64,000 bases of DNA, taken from contig WHUZ01000050.1 of assembly GCA_015179045.1 (NCBI GenBank), positions 310,001 through 374,000 on the forward strand, given 5' to 3'. Below, piece by piece: positions 35,290 to 44,533 of the stretch (within the stretch, counting starts at the first letter, position 1; each line of letters starts with the position of its first letter). The DNA comes from Kalaharituber pfeilii (taxonomy: Eukaryota; Ascomycota; Pezizomycetes; Pezizales; Pezizaceae). The notes beneath the pieces were generated by a model. The model saw only the letters and a list, made by a program, of their open reading frames with translations, was not told the DNA's origin and ran no database searches. The translations under genes and the position numbers were made by a program.

Positions 35290-36180
35290 GATTTAGAAGA
35301 TTTAGGAGGTTAATATGGAGTAGTCAAAGGTACATGTCGAGTCTGTACTAGAATTACATCTTGCATTTCCTGTGGTATCTCATTGACTATAGTAGCATTT
35401 CTCCGCTGATTAGTCTGACGTTCTGCAAGCTCCACACCGGTCAATGCCCGCTGCCTTGCTGGGCCTTTTGTTTTTTTCTACCTTAAAGAAGGTTCAGCAA
35501 CAGCAGGTGCAAACTCTTGAGGAAGATTAGGTTGCTGCTCACGGAGAAACTGTTGTCTGAGCTGCATTGCTATTCGCTGATGTAATTGCACATAACGTTC
35601 TGAGTCTTCGGAGGACAGAGTTTGCTGAAATGCTTGTTCATATGCAAGTGACCTTAAGAAGAGATCACGGCCTGCATTAACTATGATAGTGGGTTATAAA
35701 ATGGCGGTGGTAGCGGCGTCGGTACTGGTATGGGTGCTAGAGCCGGTGTTGATGCTAGTGCTAGTGCGGGCACTGGTACTGGTGCTAGTGCCGGTGCTGA
35801 TACTAGTGCGAGAGCTGGTGTTGATTCTGGGGAGCTTTCATCTTGAGTAAGATCAATAAATGCTGGCATAGTCCAAGCAGCGGATTCAATAGTAGAGCTC
35901 TCAATAAACCATCGCAGATGAAATAGAGTGGGTGAAATAAGAGAGTTATGTTGAAAGAAAGGCTGCAGTCGGTGAGCGCAAGGAAGAGCATAGCGAGTGG
36001 CTAATCCAGCTATTGCATATAGCGTTGTATTCTCCAGCTCTTAAATTACGGGCTTGTAACTCTGCTAGCCGAAGATGTGCCATTCACATAATTGATGTTT
36101 AACCATGCCGTCCCATTCTAGCATCAACTAAAGCCTTAGTTAAACCTTTAGCTTGATCACTAAGAAGTACACAGGCTAGT
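35290..36180 (-). pseudogene. Decayed MULE-type transposase, C-terminal half
   Basis: On the minus strand, from right to left, several frames give LLSDQAKGLTKALVDAR, then VKHQLCEWHIF. This S/T-D-Q ... H-x-x-C-x-W-H layout is seen in Mutator-like DDE transposases. Next come LATRYALPCAHRLQPFF and FHLRWFIES, a SWIM-like C-P-x-CAH segment with its usual follow-up. MPAFIDLTQDESSPEST then leads into an Ala/Pro-Val repeat stretch (35681-35869), then LAYEQAFQQTLSSEDSERY and PARQRALTGVELAERQTNQR. Stops and frame changes break it repeatedly. The N-terminal half is missing or replaced by the palindromic repeat at 36.2 kb. Confidence 0.6.
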
Positions 36181-36246
36181 CCACAATTCCCTGCCGATAC
36201 CCCTGCATCCGGGCAGGCCAGTCTGGCCTGCCCGGAGAGGTCCCGG
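36172..36246 (-). repeat. Right arm of inverted repeat, with 12-bp-arm palindrome
   Basis: Inverse of the 34587-34659 arm. It contains a perfect palindrome at 36209-36235 (CCGGGCAGGCCA, 3-base loop, TGGCCTGCCCGG). It abuts the start of the readable MULE transposase remnant. Confidence 0.7.
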
Positions 36247-36541
36247 TAATTGACACCAACTAAATGTTACAGTACTTGGGTAACATGAAGGGGCCAAAAG
36301 GTGTGAGTGAGCCCTTCGAGGCTGCCCATATAGATCTTTAAGAACTACGATTTTGCATGCACTGCCTGGGAAGAATTGCTGAGTTAGATAGCTCTGCCAA
36401 AGTAGTGCTACTGTGGATGGTCTTGCCCGTGGTTCAACTAGATTGCGACCACCTAATTGTTGTATATTGCAAGTGGCCAGCTCTGAATCCATATTCGGAC
36501 AATCTTGATCAGTATCTCCATGACAGTGGTCTTCTAAATTT

Positions 36542-36660
36542 CAGTGTTCCCAACGGGCCGGCCAGGCCATAGAAATCTAGGCCGGCCATGAGGTCCGCCC
36601 GCGCCGGTCCCGGGCGGCCCAGACCATCTGGAACCTTGGCCTGGTCCGTTGGGAACACTG
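36542..36660. mobile_element. 119-bp GC-rich hAT-like MITE (CAGTGTTCCCAACGG ends)
   Basis: It starts CAGTGTTCCCAACGGGCC and ends in the inverse GGTCCGTTGGGAACACTG. Internal GGCCGGCC blocks make most of it self-complementary, and GC content is far above the flanks. CAGTG ends with short inverted repeats are typical of hAT elements, but an exact 8-bp duplication is not visible. Confidence 0.7.
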
Positions 36661-36960
36661 TTTCTAATCTTCACGCCATGCTTTGAAGCATTTATAAAGT
36701 TTAGCTAAACATTAGTAGTTAAGGGCGCTTTCACCTTTACTACTTATTCTCTTCTGGAAGTAAGCAATCCTGTAAAAAGCCGTAGTACGTTACTCGCAGG
36801 TCCCGGTCACAAGTTTGACAGGGCAGTTTTACGGTATCGGTACTGTTGTAGATATAGCTAGGGAACAAGACGTTGCTTGAGGACTTATGTACATGAGGGG
36901 AAGGCATGAATTAAATACAAAAACTGGACATGACATAGGAGACTATAGCTTCCTGTACTT

Positions 36961-37040
36961 TTCCCTGGACGGTGGTTTATTTCCTGAGCGGTGACTTAAT
37001 TTCCTGAGCGGTGACTTAATTTCCTGAGCGGTGACTTATT
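36961..37040. repeat. 20-bp tandem repeat, three perfect units plus a diverged one
   Basis: TTCCTGAGCGGTGACTTAAT at 36981 and 37001, and again at 37021 with its last two bases changed; a diverged fourth unit starts at 36961. Confidence 0.85.
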
Positions 37041-37143
37041 CATTGGGGCGCGGGGCCTATCTTTTGACCCGCGGCGTCCGGGGCTTTATTTCCTTAATGC
37101 GGACCATTCCTGCTTGGCTAGTCTGTGACAAATCCATGCCGAC

Positions 37144-37376
37144 TCTAATATTGCCGAATGAGGTATATGGCACTAAGAAATTGCTACATCGGCTGGCCGA
37201 TACAGCAATCCGTCATGTTAGTATTGCTGAATTGGTTGAAGCAGACGATCCATCTATTCGTCATATTTCTGTATCGTGTGAAAAATCTGTCAAGAAGTTC
37301 CTCAATCGTTCGGGCGTGTGTTCCATTGGCAGGTAGTTCGAGCTATCCCGCAATTTGGACGATTCAGCAGTATTAG
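37144..37376. mobile_element. Possible small inverted-repeat element
   Basis: The left end CTAATATTGCCGAAT and right end ATTCAGCAGTATTAG are imperfect inverses. Further ATTGCTGAAT-like motifs lie inside, as in the 33.4-kb cluster. The ends and duplication are uncertain. Confidence 0.4.
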
Positions 37377-37761
37377 TGGATAAGATTTGTGAAACGAGTG
37401 GAACACAAATAGCTAGTAGTTCAAGGATACTCCTAGATATTAGATTTTAAGCAGTTTTGATCCCGAGAGATTAATACGCTATATATCTTGATGCTGGAGC
37501 GCTGCCTGCACACTCCAAGAACAGCTGAACGTATGTCCAGTTCTCATCTTGCTGAAACGGAGTCGCGGGTTGGTTTTCGGCTGAATTAGTGCAATCGCAA
37601 ACTACAACTAGTAAACAAATTGAACAAAAGCACAGCATGGACATTTTAAAGCAACGGTAATAATGCCAGTAGCTATTGTAGCTACATGATGACCAAACTG
37701 TACCCCACTCCGCAGTTGCGAACTCTTTATAGCTAACCAATCGTAACAACCTACCTCCCAC

Positions 37762-37839
37762 TTGATATTCCCTGCCATAGGCTAGCAGCCTGTATGCGGG
37801 GTTACGTGAATATATATAAAAAAAAAAAAAAAAAAAAAA
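37762..37839 (+). mobile_element. Class B micro-retroposon, 12-bp duplication, strong hairpin
   Basis: CCTACCTCCCAC flanks it at 37750-37761 and 37840-37851, identical. The insert is TTGATATT, CCCTGCCATAGGCTAGCAGC, CTGTATGCGGGG, TTACGTGAATATATAT and A21. Outer stem CCCTGC:GCGGGG; the inner stem is a perfect AGGCT:AGCCT, better paired than in other class B copies. 78 bp in all. Confidence 0.92.
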
Positions 37840-38087
37840 CCTACCTCCCACCAAATGTTACTACTACTAGTAATCAGCAATCCAGACCGTTTCGAACACA
37901 AAACAGATTCATGCAACAGAACGTCGATCCGTGATTCCCAAACTCTACGTCACCCACATTTCCCTCCAACACAACAATCTTGTAACACCATCGTCCCACT
38001 CCGCACCTTCCTCCTTTTCTAATCCATCCCAATTGTGCTCTCGACTTGCCTTCCTTACTTGACCGTGGATCAAAGTGCAGACATCAA

Positions 38088-39366
38088 TCAACTTGCAGCC
38101 CTCGCCTCTGTCTGTCCCACTCCCGTCATCCTTCTCATGTCTTCCTCCACCTCCTCCATGTCCTCCTCCCCCATCACCCTCTTCAGCCTCCCATACATCT
38201 CCACCTCCTCATCCCACCTCAGACTTTCCAACGCCATAATCTGTTCGCTCGTAACACAAAACCAATTGAAATCAATCAGTCTCTGAGGCGGCACCAATCT
38301 CACCTCCAGGTGATACAGTTGGTCACCCACGTTGGTCCAGATATCTTTGAAAACTATACCCACCATTAGCATCACATAACTGTGCGCATAGTTTTCTCCC
38401 GGGAATGGATTTTTAGAAGGGGGCAGAGGAGAGGGCAACAAGGGAGAATGCTCGGCTGAATATCTTCTTACTTCTCGGCCCGTCTTTTGGCAAAAATAAC
38501 TTCACGCCCCATCCCTCCCATGACCCCGGCGGTAAGTCACTCACACCCCACGCTGGTGGGTTGATGCTCTTCACTATGTGCCCTACTCGCGCCATGAGTA
38601 ATTTATAATCCTTCCCCGGATGCAATATGATCGCCGGGCGAGTGACGTCGGGATTGTTATGGGCATGCACTGGCGACGCAATGAGGCCGACGTGACCAGG
38701 CGAGAGATAGAGGTGCAGGAAGGTGGGGGCAGAGAAGATTAAATCCGTTTGCTCGGAGACGTATGGAGGGACAGGAGCTGGGTGGCGGGGGCCGGTGGAG
38801 GATTGCTGTTGAGGAGGGGCGCGTGGGATGATGACACTCGAGGGTACTCGGCGGGCTTGGGAAGGACGAGTGGGATTGGAGTTGTAGCAATGGAAGGGGC
38901 AGTGGCTGCATTGTGCTCTTGGGCCGGTAGTTGTCGTGGTGGTGAATGGTACTGACGGCGGGGGACGGGATGGTGATGGCCGTCGATGGTGACGCCGAAA
39001 TGCATAAGCCGCCCGATGATGGAATCCATCCTCAGCGTCGTAGTCATACACATGTTGATTCCTACGAAGAGGATATCGTCGACGAGAGGGAGGTGGGGGA
39101 GCAGGGCTGCTAGAGCGGGATAAAGTGGAGTCCTCTTCTGACTCGGACAAGGAAGAGGAGGAACTGGAGGGCGGAGGAGGTGGTGGTGGCGGCGAACTAC
39201 GATGGCGTCGCCCAGCTCCTTGATGTTGTTCGTGTCTTCTAGAGCTGTTGGTTGGTTGCTCGTCACCATTGTTTCCTTCACTCCTAAGACGAACTCCTGC
39301 CCTGTCTCTGTCCGAATTCCCAGGCCGGGCGTCGCGGCCGTGGCGGCGAGCTGAGTTTCTGTCCAT
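38088..39366 (-). CDS. Hypothetical protein, two exons, 400 aa, disordered N-terminus
   Basis: Exons are 38472-39366 and 38088-38395 with a 76-bp GT-AG intron (donor GTAAGA); splicing keeps the frame (1203 bp) and replaces an in-frame tail. Residues 1-200 are low complexity: Arg-rich start, then a Pro8 run, Ser runs with acidic residues (SESEED), Pro/Arg stretches and a Thr6 run. The second half is more ordered (VSEQTDLIFSAPTFLHLYLS, GKDYKLLMARVGHIVKSINP, WGVKLFLPKDG). After the junction it reads YAHSYVMLMVGIVFKDIW, VRLVPPQRLIDFNWFCVTSE, and ends with an acidic helix (MGEEDMEEVEEDMRR). I recognise no family. Several overlapping frames on both strands are shadows of its skewed composition. The splice and the ordered C-terminal half make it a likely real gene; function unknown. 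Confidence 0.6.
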
Positions 39367-39674
39367 TGTAGTCCAACTTCCCGTGATATGAGAAACAACA
39401 GGCTACAGTTGCTCCGTTTTCTGATTTGGAGACTGTTCTAGTATCTTGCTTGCCGTTCGTTGTAAGAGAGAGCGAAGATGATAGTGAGGCCGATATGTGT
39501 AGTAAGAAATCAGCAAACTGCAAACAAGCAGCAGCTAGAAGTCAATATATACCCCTTCCGAAAATAGCGGTCGCCACAGCAACCCTCCCAGCCATAACAA
39601 AGTTTGGCGGCTTTGTTTGGGTACAATAGTACTTCTTCGCTGAATCTGGCTTATCGTTTACCTATTTTGGTATT

Positions 39675-39752
39675 TCCTATCTCATGTCCTTTATTTCCTA
39701 TGTAACTAATCTCGTCATAGCCCATTGGGCGGCTTACGAGTGATGATATTGG

Positions 39753-39792
<40 letters not shown>
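39675..39792 (+). mobile_element. LINE 3'-end copy with class A hairpin and long A-tail
   Basis: TTTCCTATGTAACTAATCTC resembles the 3' untranslated end of the LINE at 17.7 kb. Then come CTCGTCATAGCCCATTGGGC, GGCTTACGAG, TGATGATATTGG and about 41 A. The basal stem is CTCGT:ACGAG. The 5' limit is not defined and no duplication was found. Confidence 0.7.
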
Positions 39793-39796
<4 letters not shown>

Positions 39797-40140
39797 CAGG
39801 GCACGTGACCACAAAGTTCTGTTTACTTACTTGCGAGATATCAGATCTTCCGAGACACTCAAGCAGTGTCGACCTGGTTTTCGCGTTGCATTAGCATGAT
39901 ACAGGAGGCATGCCTATTGGCCAGAAAGCGCCAAGAATATGTATGAACGTGGATAACATGCCTGGCTCACCAATGTCATGCACGCTGCTGTATTTATTTC
40001 CTTTGAACTCGGCCGATCATTCCCAAACACATTGCTTTTCAGTATATGCACGCATTCCTGATCTCAGTGGTCTGTTGTAGTAATGCTACGTACCCTGTTG
40101 CAGGCATTGCTACGCAACCACCTTTACTCTACTTCCCCTA

Positions 40141-40188
40141 CTCCTTCCCCAAAACTCTCCTTCCCCAAAACTCTCCTTCCCCAAAACT
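40141..40188. repeat. 16-bp tandem repeat, three units
   Basis: CTCCTTCCCCAAAACT repeated exactly at 40141, 40157 and 40173. Overlapping Pro-rich frames on this strand appear to be products of the repeat. Confidence 0.85.
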
Positions 40189-40627
40189 CTCCTTCCACTC
40201 TCCGTACACTGAATCCACCTCCCGCCCTGCACCAAAGATACATTCCGCACCATCCCTCTTGCAGCGGACGTCCCCATTCCCGCAGGCCTGCCCGCAACCT
40301 CAGTCTGATTCTGGTGCGAGGATATCACCACTATATCCCGCACCCCCATCAGAAGTCGATCTCGGCAAGAGCAAAGACCCAAACCGTTTCACTCAATAAT
40401 ATGTTCAACAAGTGCCCATGTCCGCTGCCAAAAAGTCTAACCTGTGAAGAGCAGCAAAGTAGAGTCGAATCTGCTCACTTAACATTTGTCCATAGGGCCA
40501 TTAAAATCTAACTCGACCACACCTCTTGCCATCTCTAACGCGGCCACTACCATAGCCAGCTCCCTCCTAGCGATCAGCTCGCTCAAGAAACGTTGCAGAA
40601 CAGCAATACTTGTGTCATAAAGACTGC

Positions 40628-40999
40628 TTATCGATTTTTCCTCCAGAGTGACCGCGTCTCCGGCATCACTACCACCAACAGAACAAGGAGCCCTCCAAGA
40701 CTGACTACAGGCCAAAACTACCATTGTGCGAAAGAAATACCCAAAAGTATCACCAACATCACTGCCAGCCATTCACCTACCCATGCCCACCAATCCACAT
40801 TTTCCAGGCTCCAGCGATTCTTCTTTGCTCATCTCCAATTAGGAATTCAGAAGGAGAGTACACCCCTGATCGACAGCATCGTCCAATATCCACTCGTTGA
40901 AAGGTTCATGTTGGGAAAACCGAGCATGAGACCTCCTATGCATCCGAAAACAAGGACCACAATTGCATAGGACGCCACGCTGTCAGAGGGCCGTTCCAT
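40628..40999 (-). pseudogene. Probable broken small membrane-protein gene (three in-frame stops)
   Basis: From ATG at 40999 one frame reads MERPSDSVASYAIVVLVFGC and IGGLMLGFPNMNLSTSGYWT, a clear first membrane span. The same frame continues past TGA (40847-40849) and TGA (40829-40831) into NVDWWAWVGEWLAVMLVILL, a second span. It then passes TAG (40718-40720) into WPVVSLGGLLVLLVVV, a third span, and ends MPETRSLWRKNR at TAA. Three hydrophobic segments in one frame over 124 codons are unlikely by chance. Either it is a pseudogene, or the first two stops lie in a very short intron (39 bp from GTACTC to AAAG, in frame) and the third is removed similarly; introns that short would be unusual. Family unknown. 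Confidence 0.5.
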
Positions 41000-41910
41000 T
41001 ATTGTAGAGGAGCTTCAAGTTTGCGCCACGTCGTCAACCAGAGGAGGTAGAACCTGTGGCATTTGCAAAAGCAAAAGCATAGATAGGGGATGTTCCTTGC
41101 ATTTGACAATTGCGGAGTCCCAGTTGAGGGTAAGGCGGATAAATATTAATGCAGGATGCATAAGACGCTAGTAGTGTATTAAATCGAAGGGCAGGTGTAC
41201 TGTATATTAGATTAGTAATACAAGAGGGAACATAGGGAACGTGACTTTGTTACATCTACAACAGTAACAAGTTAAATTGGTGCTGAATTGTATAGATTCA
41301 AGCTTAGGATTTTTCTTGTCGTACTGTAGTCTATAGGCTATATACGAGTATGATATTTTTTAAAAAAAAGGTTAGAACTTCGTTAATTACTCGGCTGCAC
41401 ACACCATTATTGTCCAAGGTGGTTGCACTTGCTGATGTATTAGCGGCGAGGCTATGCAAGTAGCATACACACGTTCGCTGCACTTATCACATCACTCGCC
41501 CAGACTACCGCCAACCTTATGGCAACTGGGTAGGTTCGACCCATGGGCAATATCCTAGCGGGGGCATTGATGTGAGCCTTTGCCCGGCTTTTCAATAGGC
41601 AGCGCGAGAGTAGTTGCCGTATCCCATCGCCAGAGCCTCTTTCACATTCGCAAAATCAAGAAACCATATTTTAATGTTCTGTTGGTGATGGGCTATATTT
41701 TGAGTGAACTATTTGCAAGGTGCATATTCCTATTACGAGACCGCGCTAGGAGATCCGCTTTACATGACTACTCTACCTAGCATAATCCGTGACATGGTTC
41801 TCGTATTTTTATTTGTTTGTCCATTTTTATCTACTTCAGTATTTTTTTCCCTAATGTATGTGGCGCAAAAGTAGCTACCTTCGACGGACGATAGAGGAAA
41901 AGAAAGAGTA
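41000..41910. other. Gene-free stretch with an eroded LINE-tail hairpin
   Basis: No supported gene. At 41315-41368 CTTGTCGTACTGTAGTCTAT and ATACGAGTATGATATTTTTT followed by A8 looks like an old class A tail; CTTGT can still pair with ACGAG through a wobble. Confidence 0.4.
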
Positions 41911-42329
41911 CAGTTTTCCCTTGCTATACCGGACCTCGTTGTACCGGAAACCTTGCTATACCGGATGCTCTCAGGTTGCTACATCCCGCTCCCATACAAA
42001 ACCCTCTTGCTATACCGGACGCACTAAGAATACCGGACCGGACAGGAATTGCCAGGCACTTACCCCCCTGTCTCCATACAAATAATATTTGCTATACCGG
42101 ATACACTAACACTGATACGTCCAATCTTGGCTATCGCACATTGCATTCATCTTCAGATGCTTACTAAACTTAACATTACATAATACAATTACGCTGTCGT
42201 TGTTCCCAATTACAATTTTGCTTCCCATCCCTATTCTGTTTTGCCAAGCATTTTATTCTATAACGGAACCTTGCTATACCGGACGAAAAAGGCCAGATTT
42301 TACAGATCCGGTATAGCAAGGGAAAACTG
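41911..42329. mobile_element. 419-bp pogo-like element with repeated GCTATACCGGA sites
   Basis: The ends are TA-CAGTTTTCCCTTGCTATACC and the inverse GGTATAGCAAGGGAAAACTG-TA, giving a 24-bp terminal repeat flanked by TA. The core motif TTGCTATACCGGA occurs at least five more times inside, mostly in direct orientation, which would suit multiple transposase-binding sites. The interior has no convincing transposase frame, so it is non-autonomous. Confidence 0.85.
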
Positions 42330-42988
42330 TATTATGATCACTGATGCAGTGATTTATGAGAGTTGACAACTTTCTATGTCGTGCCCCAAGTTACGAGACT
42401 ACTAGGAAGCCAAGAAAAATTTGCTGCCGTATGATGTAAGAGTACTGTACTTTTTTGCAGAGAAAACATTTGGCGGTTCAACCGCAAGCTAATGGGAGGC
42501 TCGAGAGCAGCCACCAGAACCCTCGAGACCACGGAAGAGAGGGCAAGCCACTAGTGGGCGCCACCAAGCCACAGCACAGTCCCTCTCTAGTTGGTTTCCC
42601 GTTTGGGTGATCCCTTTGTGGTAGTCATGGGCAGGCAGCGAAGGGATGCTCAGTATATAGAAGGGGTGAGGGAGACGCTGGTCCTCCCTCTCCAAGCCGC
42701 GTGAGTTGCGAAATCACCCACCCACCGACCCCGTTACCCCAGCGACTCGGGCCTCCGCGAGGGAGAGACTGGGGGGGTCCTTCGGTTTGCCCCTGCTTAG
42801 TCAGCGAAACGACTGACTAAGCATGGGCATTAGGGGCTACAAACCCCTTGAGCCGATTTCCGCAACCTAAAGAGCATGGATAGGACGCCTCCTCATTTGT
42901 TTTCCTTGTCTTTTTCTGTCATGTATTCCACATAGCAATTCATGTTTGTTTCGAATCGAAGTAGCCGAGGACCATTAGCTTTTCAATA
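42330..42988. other. Gene-free stretch with GC-rich block and strong hairpin
   Basis: From about 42480 to 42850 base composition shifts to GC-rich with C- and G-runs. At 42789-42828 is a hairpin: TGCTTAGTCAG and its exact inverse CTGACTAAGCA around an 8-base loop, extended by GCCC:GGGC after one mismatch. I cannot assign the block to rRNA, tRNA or a known repeat. Confidence 0.6.
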
Positions 42989-43406
42989 ATGCCAGCAAAA
43001 ACGCACAGACTCCTGTTCAATGCCATCAATGTTTTGATTTAGCAACACAGTGTCTGATACAATAATTAGTCCCAAGACTATTCTAGTTAAAAAAGTGCTT
43101 CCACCATCAAATTGACGCGTTTTTCGGTACCATCAATTGCAACTAATAGATCCATCCCTTCTAAACTAAATTTCAAATACATAAAATATATATATTTCAT
43201 TGTTATCTTCTAAACACTTCTTTCTCCATTTACATAACTCTTCAACTTAGAGGACTTATGTATTATTTTCTAATCTAGAATAAAGATCCAGTCGCAACTT
43301 TTCTATCTCGTATCGCTAAGTAGGTTTATTAATACTTAAGACACTTTGTTGCTAAATTTAAAACATTGATGTCATTGAACAGGAGTCTGTGCGTTTTTGC
43401 TGGCAT
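42989..43406. mobile_element. 418-bp inverted-repeat element, about 60-bp arms
   Basis: The left arm starts ATGCCAGCAAAAACGCACAG and the right arm is its inverse ending CTGGCAT; similarity continues about 60-70 bp (GACTCCTGTTCAATG, ATCAATGTTTTGA, TTAGCAACA) with a few mismatches. The interior is AT-rich and non-coding. The flanking duplication is not clear, so the superfamily is undecided. Confidence 0.75.
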
Positions 43407-43665
43407 CGAAAAGGTTTTGCACTTTTCGGAGATGAGCTAAGGAATCTGATTACAATGCAAGAAGAGATGTAAGCTAAGCTTGGCAAGGGTGCCAAGAGCC
43501 TTTTATCAGATTCTTTTGCACGCCATACAGATCTGATGCCACACGGTAACCCATCGTAAGACCGTGCAAGTCCGTGGCAACTGACTGCATTTGGCTGCAA
43601 TCACCCAAGATGTGTTACAAACTTGCTGCACTGAGTTCCAAAGAGAATTACCATCTAACGAAGGG

Positions 43666-43720
43666 GTTTTTTTTTTTTTTTTTTTTTTTTTCTAAACCCT
43701 CAAAGCCTGGAGGCAGGCTT
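43666..43720 (-). mobile_element. Class C micro-retroposon: 7-bp-stem hairpin and tail
   Basis: Poly(T), TCTAAACCCTCAAAGCCTGG, AGGCAGGCTT. In the sense orientation AAGCCTG and CAGGCTT pair perfectly around CCTC, followed by TGAGGGTTTAGA and poly(A). It is flanked by ATCTAACGAAGGG (43653-43665) and ATCTAACGAGGGG (43721-43733). About 55 bp. The sequence differs from classes A and B but the layout is the same. Confidence 0.78.
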
Positions 43721-43739
43721 ATCTAACGAGGGGTAAAAT

Positions 43740-44520
43740 TAAGATATGAGTGGAACAAGGAGGGTCTATGGGCAGTTGCAAGAAATAATCAGATTCTGCA
43801 CTCTCCACCATCGATCTTCAGCAAGCATGCCTCTGCAGTACCAGTGTCTTCTGTTTGGTTCATGTACTGCAAGTAATTCCACCAGTTTTTTGCAGCGTAG
43901 TGGAGGCCTACTAGAGTCTGGGCACGAGAACAGAGGCTACTGCCATTCTGTTCCAGCTGGCGAGCAATTGCAAGAAAATTAAATCAGATAAACCGCCCGT
44001 TACCAGCGGGCAATCTATCCGGTGGCGGATTTTGTACCTCTTTCTCATCCATATTGTCCCTATAGCTTGAAACGTGTGTAACTGACCCTCGCTAGACTAT
44101 ATGTGGTGATACGGAAGAGGAAGAAGGTTTGAAGAAGGCTGAAGGGCCTTTGGATCTACTAAGTTCTTACTTTACGACTCTTTTGAGTTTTGCCATTTAA
44201 CTCCTTTGTCAAGAACTGCAGGTGTATGTATCTGCTTCTGTTCTTGTCCAAGGCCTCCACCCAAGGCTGTCAGTACCTCTGACTGGGGTAATCCTTCCGA
44301 GTACTCTGGGTTCATTCCTGCCCTATTGTGCGAGTCGCTCGTGAACGATCCCACCTCACTGCTGCCGTGGAACTGTTACTGTTTCTACGATGATGTACTA
44401 AATATGAGAGTGTAACTTAGGAGAACGCTTGGTGCTTGACCTTCGAGGGGTCTGTCCTGCTGGCCCTTCTTTTCGTCAATCCTGCGTGTCTACTGTACTG
44501 TATATTGTAATTGCTATCAA
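43740..44520. other. Gene-free stretch
   Basis: No supported gene. It contains AGTCTGGGCACGAGAACAGA at 43915-43934, a motif also present in the 3' part of the LINE at 33.8 kb and at 11.2 kb, so an old LINE remnant is possible. Confidence 0.4.
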
Positions 44521-44533
44521 GTATCTCCGCTAG

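Noticed and set aside
38739..39398. Second long minus-strand frame overlapping the two-exon gene
   Set aside because: Shadow frame of a compositionally biased region; it does not splice to the conserved-looking second exon.
40046..40511. Two overlapping Pro-rich plus-strand frames
   Set aside because: Their content comes from a 16-bp tandem repeat and C-rich sequence; the frames overlap without codon-level support.
42480..42860. rRNA or tRNA gene in the GC-rich block
   Set aside because: No cloverleaf with conserved T-loop and no rRNA core motif could be found; left as an unexplained hairpin.
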